A stretch of DNA of 64,000 nt from Haloterrigena salina JCM 13891. GTDB lineage: Archaea > Halobacteriota > Halobacteria > Halobacteriales > Natrialbaceae. The notes beneath the pieces were generated by a model. That model was not told the DNA's origin and searched no databases. It saw nothing but the letters and a program-made list of their open reading frames with translations. Location of the stretch: positions 17,691 to 81,690 of the forward strand of contig NZ_AOIS01000036.1 of assembly GCF_000337495.1 (NCBI RefSeq). Reading direction: 5' to 3'. Shown here one piece after another: positions 18,568 through 26,115 of the stretch; position 1 is the stretch's first letter, and every line of letters starts with the position of its first letter. Position numbers and translations under genes: made by a program.

Positions 18568-19425
18568 TCAGTCGAGCGGATCCGTCCGGGCTTTCGCCTC
18601 CGGTTCCGCTCCGTCGGCTTCCGCTTCGTCCGCCTCCGCCTCGTCGCGTTCGCTGCGCATCGTTCGGAGCGTCGAGAGGCCACGCTTCCGGGTGACGCCC
18701 TTCGAGAGGCGAACGCCGTCGAAGGTTCCCTCCCAGGACTCCTCGCTCACGCCGAGGTGGTCCATGTAGTAGGCGAAGGCGCCGAGCCACGCCAGCACGG
18801 CCGAGAGGACGAGAAACGAGAGCACGGAGACGACCCTCGAGGTGCCGGCGGCGCCGACCGCGATCCCGGCGGTGACGTAGACGAGCGAGGCGATCACCAT
18901 GAGGACGGTGATCGTCGCGAACATATCGTTGACGGCCGTCACCCGCGCGTTGTACTCGATCCAGCGGCCGTAACTGCGCAGCAGGCGCTCCTCGAACTGC
19001 GCCGTCCCGGCTCGCGTCTCAGGGTCGGCTCGAGCCGACGCGAGCGCGACCTCGACGGCGTCGGTGTCGATGCCGCCACGGAGATTCGACGCCGTGTAGG
19101 TCACTCCGGCGAGACCCGTCGAGACCAGCAGGAGAATCCCGCCGGCGATCGTAAAGAGGTTCGCGAAGGCCATGATGTGGATATCGGTCTGGAAAATAAT
19201 CGAGCCGCCGGTGACGACCAGCCCGATCAGCAGGAGGTTCGCCTTCAGGATCTCGATGGCCTTGGCGTCGATCTCCTGGAGGCGCTCGACCTGGTAGTCG
19301 AACGTCCGCTGGAGTTCCTCGCGGGCGACGGCGATCGTCTCCGTATCGAGGTCGTTCGTTCCGTCGGTCGCGGTGCCGATCGCTTCGTCACCGGCCGATT
19401 CGTCCGTTCGCTCCCGACCGCTCAT
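18568..19425 (-). CDS. Four-helix membrane protein of unknown function
   Basis: 285 residues, no family recognised. A coiled-coil-like N-terminal helix (EELQRTFDYQVERLQEIDAK) leads into two membrane helices (LLLIGLVVTGGSIIF and GGILLLVSTGLAGV), then a soluble acidic segment of about 70 residues, and two more helices (MFATITVLMVIASLVYVTAG and SFLVLSAVLAWLGAFAYY). The C-terminus is cytoplasmic-looking and charged. The 2+2 arrangement with an N-terminal helix resembles small effector or sensor membrane proteins in general outline only. Not in an operon with its neighbours (90 nt from dph5). Confidence 0.75.
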   Translation of the reverse strand: MSGRERTDESAGDEAIGTATDGTNDLDTETIAVAREELQRTFDYQVERLQEIDAKAIEILKANLLLIGLVVTGGSIIFQTDIHIMAFANLFTIAGGILLLVSTGLAGVTYTASNLRGGIDTDAVEVALASARADPETRAGTAQFEERLLRSYGRWIEYNARVTAVNDMFATITVLMVIASLVYVTAGIAVGAAGTSRVVSVLSFLVLSAVLAWLGAFAYYMDHLGVSEESWEGTFDGVRLSKGVTRKRGLSTLRTMRSERDEAEADEAEADGAEPEAKARTDPLD

Positions 19426-19513
19426 GGATCAGGACAGCCGCCGGGGCCCTAAATAGTCACGCGTTCGACGCGCTCGAGTCAGTGCGCCCGGACGAAATCG
19501 CTCGCGACTCGAG

Positions 19514-20302
19514 TCAGTTCGTCTCGAGTGCGTCCCGATTGGCGTCGGCGAGTTCGACCAGCGCGTCGGCCTCGAGGGCGTGACACTCGCCGGGAACGAC
19601 GAGCAGGTGCAGCGGGTCGCCGAACTCCCGCTCGGCGAGTTCCGACATGGTTCCGGCCGCGACGAGCGGATCGGGGCTGCCGGCGCGAGCGACGACGACG
19701 CCGACGAGGTCGGGGTACGCTTCGGCGAGCAACTCGGCGCCGACGTCGGCGGTCATGTACTCGTCCTCGTCGGTGAGTTCGTGATCGACCTTGATGTCGA
19801 GGTAGACGACCGTGTGGAGGCCGTCCTCCCGGTTCGCGTCGATCGTGTCCGTCACGCTCGCCGGCAGGCCGTCGGCGCCGTGGGCGTAGGGGAAGGGGAG
19901 GGTAGTCGCCTTCCCGAAGCGGTAGTTCTGGAGCCCGGTCAGGGAACTGGCGGCCGTCTGGGCCGTGACGCCGTGGATCACCCGCGTCTCGATCCCGCGG
20001 TCGTGGGCCCGCAGGCGGAGGTCGACGTGGGTCGTCGAGATCATCGTGTCGCCCGCGGTCAGGAAGGCCACGTCCTCGCTCTCGGCGGCCTCGAGGATGT
20101 CGTCCGGGTGCTGTTCGACGCCCGTGCGGTCTCGGACCTCGATGTCGACGTCGTGGGCGGCCTCGAGGTCTGCGGCGGTCGCGCCGAGCAGTTTGCTGGT
20201 GTAGAACTCGGCGTAGGCGCGATCGGCGTTCTGGAGGGCATCCCGGCCCTCGACGGTGATCGACTGCTCGTCGTAGAGTCCGAGACCGATGAAGGTGAGC
20301 AT
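19514..20302 (-). CDS. dph5: Diphthine synthase
   Basis: SAM-dependent methyltransferase that methylates the modified histidine of elongation factor aEF2 during diphthamide synthesis. 262 residues, usual archaeal length. Tetrapyrrole-methylase fold: N-terminal MLTFIGLGLYDEQSITV, AEFYTSKL, then FLTAGDTMISTTHVDLRLRA, HGVTAQTAASSLTGLQNYRFGK (in two parts) and the C-terminal LHLLVVPGECHALEADAL. The N-terminal motif and the GDTM..TTH block are diagnostic of Dph5. Confidence 0.94.
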   Translation of the reverse strand: MLTFIGLGLYDEQSITVEGRDALQNADRAYAEFYTSKLLGATAADLEAAHDVDIEVRDRTGVEQHPDDILEAAESEDVAFLTAGDTMISTTHVDLRLRAHDRGIETRVIHGVTAQTAASSLTGLQNYRFGKATTLPFPYAHGADGLPASVTDTIDANREDGLHTVVYLDIKVDHELTDEDEYMTADVGAELLAEAYPDLVGVVVARAGSPDPLVAAGTMSELAEREFGDPLHLLVVPGECHALEADALVELADANRDALETN

Positions 20303-20368
20303 GGGCGCTCGTAGTATCAGCGTCCGGAATACGCTTTCGAGACGGCGGTCACCGATCGCGACGCCGTC

Positions 20369-20572
20369 TCAGCGGAGCCGTCGGTACGCCCGCAGGAGCA
20401 GCGACGCGGCCGTTCCGATACCGGGGATCCGCGAGGAGAGCGCGGCCGCGACGAGGAGCATTAGGCCGCTTCCGCGGTGTCCCTTCGAGAACTCCCGTAT
20501 CGCGTCTATCAGGGTCGTCACGACGCCGATCTTTCTCATCAGTCCCGATCGATCGTCCGTTGTCGACGACAT
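20369..20572 (-). CDS. Small hypothetical protein, 67 residues
   Basis: No family recognised. Polar N-terminus, then an amphipathic stretch (KIGVVTTLIDAIREFSKGHRG), a hydrophobic helix (GLMLLVAAALSS) and a basic C-terminus (LLLRAYRRLR), suggesting a membrane-associated microprotein. It lies between dph5 and a RidA gene in the same orientation. Small size and lack of a recognised family make it uncertain, but the hydrophobic pattern is not what random GC-rich frames give. Confidence 0.5.
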   Translation of the reverse strand: MSSTTDDRSGLMRKIGVVTTLIDAIREFSKGHRGSGLMLLVAAALSSRIPGIGTAASLLLRAYRRLR

Positions 20573-20659
20573 CTGTATCGGGCTGAGCGACGACCGCGAC
20601 GGGCAAAAGACGGCGGGTTGCGCTTGCCACGCGGCGTCGATCGGTGAGGTGATCGGAGG

Positions 20660-21055
20660 CTACCGCCCGTCGTCCGCGATCGCCACCGCTTCGATCTCGA
20701 CGCGATGGTCGGGACCGATCAACCGCTGCACCTCGACCATGCTGGTCGCGGGGCGAATGTCACCGAAGACTTCGCCGTGCGCGCGTCCGATCGCTTCCCA
20801 GTCGTCGATGTCGGTGACGTAGATCCGGGTCCGAACGACGTCCTCGAGTCCGGCGCCGGCCTCCTCGAGCGCGTCCGCGACGAGCTCGAGTGCGCGCTCC
20901 GTCTGTCGGTAAGGGTCGTCGGGCGCGACGACGTTCCCGTCCTCGTCGGTCGCGGTCGTCCCGGCGACGTGGATCTGCGAGCCGGCGCGAACGGCCCGCG
21001 AGTAGCCGACGGTCGATTCCCACTCGGTGCCGCTCGAGACGGTGTAGCGGTCCAT
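20660..21055 (-). CDS. RidA/YjgF/UK114 family protein (enamine/imine deaminase)
   Basis: 131 residues. Rid family: hydrolyses reactive enamine or imine intermediates, such as 2-aminoacrylate formed by PLP enzymes, as a cytoplasmic trimer. Visible are EWESTVGYSRAVRAGSQIHVAGTT at the N-terminus (in two parts), the central VVRTRIYVTDIDDWEAIGRAHGEVF with the substrate-binding Arg, and the end PATSMVEVQRLIGPDHRVEIEAVA (in two parts). The classical C-terminal motif of archetypal RidA is partly changed, so it may be one of the Rid subfamilies with another substrate. Confidence 0.85.
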   Translation of the reverse strand: MDRYTVSSGTEWESTVGYSRAVRAGSQIHVAGTTATDEDGNVVAPDDPYRQTERALELVADALEEAGAGLEDVVRTRIYVTDIDDWEAIGRAHGEVFGDIRPATSMVEVQRLIGPDHRVEIEAVAIADDGR

Positions 21056-21109
21056 ACGGTCACCATCGTTCCTGGGGCGATAAGTGTCTGTGTTCGAACT
21101 AATACGACC

Positions 21110-21574
21110 TCAGAATCCGATGTGGGACGTCGAGGTGGGCCCGCCGTCGCCGTCGCCCTCGTTATCGTCGATCCCGCCCTCGCCGACGAACGTCAGTTCG
21201 TCGTCGGTGAGCACGATTCGGCCGTCGTTTCGGACCGAGATGTCGACCGACGGGAGCGTCGTGTCGGCGGCCTCGCCGTTGTCGCAGTAGCCCGAACAGG
21301 AATCGAACATCGAGCCGTGTTTCGGACAGATGATCCGGCCCTCGCGCATCGGGACGCCCCGACCCGTATCGAAGCGCTGGGCTTCGTGCGTACAGCGGTT
21401 GATCCACGCCTCGACGCCGCCGTCGGTCGACGCCTGACCGCTGGTCGAGCCGCTCTCGTCGTCGTCATCGCAGGGAACGAGAATCACTTCGTCCAGTTCG
21501 CCGTACTGGTCCCGCACCGTGAACAGCCACGATCCCTCCTCGCGGACCGTCTCCGCGGTTGTCAGCTCTCGCAT
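21110..21574 (-). CDS. Rieske [2Fe-2S] domain protein
   Basis: 154 residues from an ATG giving MRELTTAETVREEG; an in-frame upstream start adds 12 residues of doubtful value. Rieske boxes CTHEAQRF and CPKHGSMFDSCSG give the two Cys and two His that bind the cluster. Between them is RGVPMREGRII. An Asp/Ser-rich insertion (about residues 45-60) and an acidic tail are haloarchaeal additions. Single-domain Rieske ferredoxins serve as electron carriers for oxygenases or nitrite-type reductases; no such partner is adjacent. Confidence 0.88.
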   Translation of the reverse strand: MRELTTAETVREEGSWLFTVRDQYGELDEVILVPCDDDDESGSTSGQASTDGGVEAWINRCTHEAQRFDTGRGVPMREGRIICPKHGSMFDSCSGYCDNGEAADTTLPSVDISVRNDGRIVLTDDELTFVGEGGIDDNEGDGDGGPTSTSHIGF

Positions 21575-21699
21575 ACCGACCAGTACCGGCGGCGGCCTGA
21601 AAACTGTCACTCCGGCGTCCGCGGCTCGAGTCTCGATCTCGGCGTCCGACGGCGTGGCGAAACGTTACCGTTACGGCGGTTCGACGGCTTCGTTCGGGT

Positions 21700-22731
21700 A
21701 TGGAAGTGCCGTGCGTCCGCGCGCCGCGCGAGGAAGGGGAAGCCACGCGTCAGCGACTCGCGGACGCGGACCTGATCGACGACGAGTACGAACTGACCGT
21801 CGACGACGGCAGCCTCTACATCCCGATCGCCGACCCCGACGCGGTTCCCGCGGAGTTCGAGGTCGTCTCCCGGACGCTCGAGGAGCGCGAGACACAGACG
21901 ACGCCCGCGGACCTGCTCGGCTTCGAGCCGTCCTACGAGCGACTGGGCCGCGCGGCACTGCTCGACGAGGACGACGACGAACGCGCCCGGGAGATCGCCG
22001 ACGCGATCGTCGCGTCGGATCTGCCCCTCGAGACGGTCCTCAACAAGGCCTCGAAAGTGAAGGGGGAGACCCGCGTCCGCGACTGGGAACTGCTCGCGGG
22101 CGCGAACACGGAGGTCGTCCACCGCGAGTACGGCTGCGAGTTCCTGCTGGATCTCGCCGAGGTGTACTTTTCGCCGCGACTCGCGACCGAGCGCAATCGA
22201 GTCGTCGAGCAAATTACCGCGGACGAGCACGTCTTCGACATGTTCGCCGGTGTCGGCCCGTTCGTGATCCCCATCGCGAAGCGCGGCGCCGAGTGCGTCG
22301 GCGTCGACGTCAACCCGGACGCCATCGACTACTTGCGGGAGAACGCGCGCCGCAACGGCGTCGAGGATCGGGTGACGGCGATCTGTGACGACGTCCGCAA
22401 CCTCGTTGCGGGCTCGTCGCGCGAACGGTGTGAGTGCGACGGTGTTCGCGAGGTGACGCCCGAGTACGAGGGCTGGGCCGACCGCGTCGTGATGAACCTC
22501 CCCCACAGCGCCGACGAGTTCCTCGAGGCCGCCGTCACCGTCGCGGGCGACGACTGCGTGCTCCACTACTACGACATCCAGCACGAGGACGATCCATTCG
22601 GTCCCGGAGAGCGAGCGATCCGCGAGGCCGCCGAACCGGCGTACGACGTTTCGGTGGAGACGGAACGGGTCGTTCGCTCCTACGCCCCCCACGAACTGAA
22701 CGTCTGTCTGGACGTCCGACTCGAGCGCTGA
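21700..22731 (+). CDS. trm5: tRNA (guanine37-N1)-methyltransferase, Trm5 type
   Basis: 343 residues. SAM-dependent enzyme making m1G37 next to the anticodon to prevent frameshifting; archaeal relatives also act in wyosine synthesis. The N-terminal domain is small; the class I methyltransferase domain starts around residue 150 with YFSPRLATERNRV, has FDMFAGVGPFVIPIAKRGA (SAM loop), VDVNPDAIDYLRENARRNGV and the NLPHSADEFL motif, the Trm5 counterpart of the NPPY motif. A 20-residue insertion with two Cys (RERCECDGVREV) follows strand 4. The next gene is tRNA-Thr, a pleasing but probably incidental neighbour. Confidence 0.9.
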   Translation: MEVPCVRAPREEGEATRQRLADADLIDDEYELTVDDGSLYIPIADPDAVPAEFEVVSRTLEERETQTTPADLLGFEPSYERLGRAALLDEDDDERAREIADAIVASDLPLETVLNKASKVKGETRVRDWELLAGANTEVVHREYGCEFLLDLAEVYFSPRLATERNRVVEQITADEHVFDMFAGVGPFVIPIAKRGAECVGVDVNPDAIDYLRENARRNGVEDRVTAICDDVRNLVAGSSRERCECDGVREVTPEYEGWADRVVMNLPHSADEFLEAAVTVAGDDCVLHYYDIQHEDDPFGPGERAIREAAEPAYDVSVETERVVRSYAPHELNVCLDVRLER

Positions 22732-22815
22732 CTCGAGGTACGAGATCCCATCGCACGGCCGTAACGATTCGCAATCCTTATGGCTGGTATCGGCCCTACA
22801 ACAGAGTACACTCGC

Positions 22816-22889
22816 GCCGGTGTAGCTCAGACTGGCAGAGCGAATCCTTCGTAAGGATTAGGTCGAGGGTTCAAATCCCTCCACCGGCT
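22816..22889 (+). tRNA. tRNA-Thr (anticodon CGU, reads ACG)
   Basis: 74 nt cloverleaf by eye: acceptor GCCGGTG pairs CACCGGC with discriminator T; D stem GCTC/GAGC; anticodon stem AATCC/GGATT with loop TTCGTAA, giving anticodon CGT; variable loop AGGTC; T stem GAGGG/CCCTC with loop TTCAAAT. No intron and no encoded CCA. An AT-rich CCTTATGG about 35 nt upstream is the likely box A promoter, and a T-rich TTTCCTTTT follows at once, typical of an archaeal terminator. Confidence 0.97.
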
Positions 22890-22919
22890 TTCCTTTTGCG
22901 ACGAATCGCTTCGCGATAC

Positions 22920-22939
22920 CAGTTGCAGAGTGGCAACTG
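22920..22939 (+). terminator. Hairpin downstream of tRNA-Thr
   Basis: CAGTTGC, six-nt loop AGAGTG, GCAACTG: perfect 7-bp stem 30 nt after the tRNA and 48 nt before the end of the convergent permease gene. It may stop transcription from either side; archaeal termination normally relies on T tracts, so the role is uncertain. Confidence 0.35.
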
Positions 22940-22987
22940 AACACGGACTGGCGCTGAAAAAGGACAGTGGTCAGGAACGGAGAGTCC

Positions 22988-23743
22988 TCAGAAGATCCCG
23001 AGAATGAACGTCAGTCCCATACCCACCAGCACCGTCGCCGTCAGCAACGGTAGGTACGGCGTGTATCGGTCGACCGTTTCGCGGTGGCGTTCGTAGCCTG
23101 CGATCAAGAGGAGCGTCGGAATGAGGATCGCAATGATCACGACCAGCGAATAAACCAGCATCAGTTCCAGGCAGTAGGCCGTCCCCGTACAGATCGCCAG
23201 AATTTGAATCGGCTCCTCGTGGGCGAACCCCAGCAGGAGGGCGGTCGTCCCGAGGGCCATCAATCCGCGTTCAGCGTCTTCGTCACTCAAATGACGATGT
23301 CCGCCGAACAGTCGCTCCCGAATCCGGGTCAGTCTCCCGCGCTGGGAGGTGGTCCCCGAATGGTTGTGGTCGTGTGAATGATCGTGTTCATGAGTGTGGG
23401 TATGGGCGTGGTCGTGGTGGGACTCATCGTGATCGTGACCTGACCCGTGTCCGCCGTTCCGATATTCGTGGATTCCCAGTAGAATGAGGATGATCCCTGC
23501 GATATATCGCATCCACGGGCCTTCGGCGAAGGCAGCGAAGCGACTGAACCAAAAGTACGCCACTACCAGTGCGACGCTGCTAATCAGATGTCCGACTCCG
23601 AGAACGAGTCCTGCGACCGCCCCGTAGAGCCACGTCCGCGAGCGATTCAACCCGTAGGTCGCAGCGATCGGCCACCCGTGATCCGGGAGCACGCCGTGGA
23701 TAAAGCCGATCGTAACGACACCTGCAACGAGACCGAGATCCAT
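22988..23743 (-). CDS. NicO/RcnA-type nickel or cobalt permease with His-rich loop
   Basis: 251 residues from ATG 23743 (MDLGLVAGVVT; an in-frame upstream start adds 14 polar residues). Six or more membrane helices. The family metal motif H-x4-D-H is present as HGVLPDH near residues 16-22, and a second half motif GFAHEEP follows. Between helices 3 and 4 lies a cytoplasmic loop (about residues 88-125) almost entirely His, Asp, Gly, Ser and Thr, a metal-sensing or metal-storing loop like that of the exporter RcnA. A nikR gene is divergent next door, which favours nickel. NikR usually shuts off uptake, whereas His loops are typical of exporters, so direction is open. The TATA-like CATTTTTG about 29 nt upstream fits a leaderless mRNA. 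Confidence 0.85.
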   Translation of the reverse strand: MDLGLVAGVVTIGFIHGVLPDHGWPIAATYGLNRSRTWLYGAVAGLVLGVGHLISSVALVVAYFWFSRFAAFAEGPWMRYIAGIILILLGIHEYRNGGHGSGHDHDESHHDHAHTHTHEHDHSHDHNHSGTTSQRGRLTRIRERLFGGHRHLSDEDAERGLMALGTTALLLGFAHEEPIQILAICTGTAYCLELMLVYSLVVIIAILIPTLLLIAGYERHRETVDRYTPYLPLLTATVLVGMGLTFILGIF

Positions 23744-23817
23744 GCGGAATCCTCGGGAGAGACGGCACAAAAATGCTGTTAGCACCGATTGAGGGGGATC
23801 GTAATACCCCGGTCGGC

Positions 23818-23846
23818 GTGAAAAACCACAGCACCCATTCGTTCAC
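23818..23846. promoter_or_regulatory. Possible NikR operator GTGAA-N19-TTCAC
   Basis: Five-bp inverted half sites 19 nt apart in the 126-bp intergenic region between the divergent nickel permease and nikR genes. NikR operators in other organisms are spaced inverted half sites, but this sequence is not a close match to the E. coli one. Short arms mean chance is possible. Confidence 0.3.
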
Positions 23847-23869
23847 CCCGCTAAGTCCGCTGTAACCAG

Positions 23870-24256
23870 ATGCGTACCAGTTTCAATATTCCGGATGACT
23901 TACTCGAGGAATTTGATCAGACGTGGCAGACTGAGGGATTCGACTCCCGGTCACGAGCAGTTCGGGAAGCGATGCAGGAGTATATCGAGGCTCACACCGA
24001 ACTCGAGACCGTCTCGGGCGAAGTGACAACCGCGCTTGCCTTCGATTATCAACACGAGCACGTGATCCGCGAACTCCACGACGTACAACACGATTTTCAG
24101 GATATCATTACGACGACGAGCCACACGCACGAAGGCGATTGGTGTCTGGAAACGATTTTCTGTCGCGGCGAGGCGGCCCGCGTTCGCAAACTCGTGTATC
24201 GACTCCGCGATTTCGACGCCGTGGGACAGGTAAAAGTCCTGTTACTTCGGTCTTGA
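23870..24256 (+). CDS. nikR: Nickel-responsive regulator NikR
   Basis: 128 residues. Ribbon-helix-helix N-terminus (MRTSFNIPDDLLEEFDQTW, then FDSRSRAVREAMQEYIE) and a C-terminal ACT-like nickel-binding domain. The four nickel ligands are identifiable: a His in the QHEHVIREL segment, the two His of TTSHTHEGDWC and the Cys of that motif. Tetrameric repressor or activator of nickel transport genes; it is divergent from a NicO-type permease, its likely target. Locally lower GC than the core genes suggests the pair belongs to the accessory part of the genome. Confidence 0.92.
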   Translation: MRTSFNIPDDLLEEFDQTWQTEGFDSRSRAVREAMQEYIEAHTELETVSGEVTTALAFDYQHEHVIRELHDVQHDFQDIITTTSHTHEGDWCLETIFCRGEAARVRKLVYRLRDFDAVGQVKVLLLRS

Positions 24257-24483
24257 ATATCCCTGCAGTTGTTTCGAGTGGCCGGTTATCGACGAGACGA
24301 GCGATGTGAGTTCTCGATTACGCTGTCGCCGTCCGAGTGAAACGCAATGCCTCCAGAAACCCCCATCTCCGAACTCGACAACCGCCGCATTCCGCGACGG
24401 CGACCGCGTTCGAACGGCGGACTCGACGAGTCCGAATCCGTCTAGACAGGGACGACAAGGAAGACAGGATTGTTGATCGGCAC
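24257..24483. other. Gap between nikR and Lrp fragment, no gene seen
   Basis: Moderately AT-richer intergenic DNA. Open frames here on both strands are Arg-rich, lack family features and overlap the Lrp fragment, so none is called. Confidence 0.5.
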
Positions 24484-24708
24484 ATGTGCGCGTCGGCAGA
24501 ATACACTCCGCTCGACGAGACGGATCGGAAAATCCTCCAACGCCTGCAGCGCGACGCGCGAAACAAAATCGCGGTCGAGATCGGGGAGCAGATCGGCGTT
24601 TCGGACGGCACCGTTCGGAACCGCATCAGAAACTCGAGCAACGGGGAATCATCGAAGGCTACGTTCCGACCATCAACTACGAGAACGCTGGTTATCACGA
24701 CGTAACGC
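24484..24708 (+). pseudogene. Frameshifted and truncated Lrp/AsnC-family regulator
   Basis: The frame from ATG 24484 reads a clear Lrp/AsnC helix-turn-helix: LDETDRKILQRLQRDARNKI, then EIGEQIGVSDGTVRNRIR. The expected continuation KLEQRGIIEGYVPTINYENAGY is present in the next frame. One A missing from the A run at 24630-24632 accounts for the shift. After AGYH the sequence no longer resembles the family, so the whole ligand-binding RAM domain is lost. Non-functional remnant, or at most a stand-alone HTH peptide. Confidence 0.8.
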
Positions 24709-24980
24709 GTATTGCGCAGACGCTCGATACGCTCGGGCACCAGGTGGAGAGCGAAGAACTCCTCCGACACACTACTTTCGACCGTTCGATCACTTTGGGA
24801 GCGAATCCAGGGCCGACGAGAGCGAGCCGGATGCGGACCACGAACTGTCCTGAGCGAGTCGCCAGCTTCGGGTTTTGATGATCGTAACGCGATGCGATTT
24901 AGAGAATCGAATCGAGATTGGCTTCGATAATCCAAGCATCTTCGCCAGTTCGGTACGATAATAGAACCGTTCAGAAAGAG

Positions 24981-24988
24981 TTTATAAC
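24981..24988 (+). promoter_or_regulatory. TATA box TTTATAAC
   Basis: Centred about 26 nt before the ATG at 25011, exactly where an archaeal TATA box sits for a leaderless transcript. It supports the 87-residue gene that follows. Confidence 0.6.
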
Positions 24989-25010
24989 TGCCGAGTGGAT
25001 TGAGGGTGGT

Positions 25011-25274
25011 ATGGAACGTAGCCAGCACGCGAGTTCTCATCCCACTGGAAAGCAGTTTTCGCTGGTCACCAACGCCGCTTTGTTGAAATTCCTTCTGCGT
25101 TATCGGAGTATCGAACCGGGCGCTCTCGAGGCGGCTATCCGCGGGACGGGCGCGAGGACGATATCCGTCGAATCTTTGAGAGATGCTAGTATCGGCGGAC
25201 CCGGCGGCACTGTTCGAGTTTCTGTGGAGAACAGCGTCACAGGAGTTCGGATAGAGTCGACGAGAGGAAGCTGA
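25011..25274 (+). CDS. Unknown 87-residue protein
   Basis: Not recognised. The N-terminal 20 residues are polar, followed by LVTNAALLKFLLRYRSIEPGALEAAIRG, likely helical, and a Val/Ser/Gly-rich end (GGPGGTVRVSVENSVTGVRIE) that looks beta-stranded. A well placed TATA box and a zinc-ribbon microprotein 11 nt downstream make a two-gene unit likely. It sits among decayed genes, so it may itself be a fragment. Confidence 0.45.
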   Translation: MERSQHASSHPTGKQFSLVTNAALLKFLLRYRSIEPGALEAAIRGTGARTISVESLRDASIGGPGGTVRVSVENSVTGVRIESTRGS

Positions 25275-25285
25275 TCGACGGTCGT

Positions 25286-25417
25286 ATGGACGCGTACATC
25301 GAGTGCGACGAGTGCGGCTTCGTGCTCCTCTCTGAGAGCGCTTCCGAACCGCTCCCGAAGCGGGTTGATTCGTGCCCCGGCTGTGGCGGAACGAGTTTTC
25401 GATTCACCGCGGGCTAA
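25286..25417 (+). CDS. Zinc-ribbon microprotein, 43 residues
   Basis: The frame begins MDAYIECDECGFVLLSES and ends DSCPGCGGTSFRFTAG before TAA. Two C-x2-C knuckles (CDEC at residues 7-10 and CPGC at 31-34) are 20 residues apart, the spacing of a single structural zinc ribbon. Haloarchaea have many such small zinc proteins, some needed for swarming or biofilm growth, but this one cannot be tied to a characterised member. It starts 11 nt after the preceding small gene, so the two are probably co-transcribed. Confidence 0.7.
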   Translation: MDAYIECDECGFVLLSESASEPLPKRVDSCPGCGGTSFRFTAG

Positions 25418-25896
25418 CTGCGTATCTGGCGGTGCTCGCTCTCGGGAGATCGGTACGGCGCGATTCGAGTGAGTGCATCCGCGCCACATTCGTGCATCAT
25501 CCGGCAGTAAACACCAAAATTGTTTGGGAGTACAATTTTGCCGATCGAACGTCTAGAAGCGATCGCAGGGAATCCGGATCGAGATCCGGGTTCGCCCACC
25601 GCGGTTGGCCGCAGTCGGCGGCCACTCGTGGACATCATCCACTTCCGACCGATCCGTAACGCAGTCGCGCCGAGAGCGATCGCTCTTCTCACGAGACGCC
25701 GATACATCTGCTATCGCTCGCTCGACCGATACGTAATTTGATAAAACGACCGGTCCAGCGGAAATTATGTCACGCTCGAGAGGCCGATATCACTCATGAA
25801 TAATGGTCAAGAATATCGCCGGCTGCGTACGGTCTATGATGTGTGGGACCACCTCTCAATCAGCTTTATGTGTCGGTTCGTTGCCGTCGTCCATGG
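25418..25896. other. 479-bp intergenic region without a supported gene
   Basis: Contains the inverted repeat at 25515-25540 and one half of an inverted 14-mer (25628-25641) whose partner is the start region of the HTH gene at 25894-25907. Open frames here are Arg-rich and unconvincing. Probably decayed DNA plus the promoter of the following operon. Confidence 0.5.
25515..25540. repeat. Perfect inverted repeat CAAAATTG-N10-CAATTTTG
   Basis: Eight-bp AT-rich arms, exact reverse complements, one helical turn between them. An operator-like symmetry in a gene-poor stretch; the Lrp/AsnC-type remnant upstream or the HTH gene downstream could have been its reader. Role unknown. Confidence 0.45.
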
Positions 25897-25899
25897 ATG

Positions 25900-26115
25900 A
25901 TGTCCACAAGCGAACACCAGCCGACAGTACCGGACGAATTCGACGCGCCGCGGACGAAGCTCGTGTATCTCTCCGTGCTGGTACTCGAAGAGGCGACGGT
26001 GTCCGAACTCCAGCAGCTGCTGGGACTATCGAAATTGACACTTCTGCCGATTCTGCGATCGCTCGTCGAGGGGGGCCGCGTTCGGTCCACGGAGGTCGGC
26101 TATGCCTGCCGGTGA
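25900..26115 (+). CDS. Small helix-turn-helix protein
   Basis: 71 residues from ATG 25900 (a second ATG lies one codon earlier). After a polar start comes a winged-helix-like core: TKLVYLSVLVLEEATVSELQ, then LLGLSKLTLLPILRSLVEGGRV, as in TrmB/ArsR-like haloarchaeal regulators. It overlaps the next gene by 14 nt and that one overlaps a PhaB-type reductase by 4 nt, so three genes form an operon. Likely an autoregulator of this operon (inference). Confidence 0.65.
   Translation: MSTSEHQPTVPDEFDAPRTKLVYLSVLVLEEATVSELQQLLGLSKLTLLPILRSLVEGGRVRSTEVGYACR

Noticed and set aside
22816..25900. Integrated element with tRNA-Thr as attachment site
   Set aside because: The 3' end of the tRNA is not found again within the next kilobases, and no integrase or transposase gene is present in the window.
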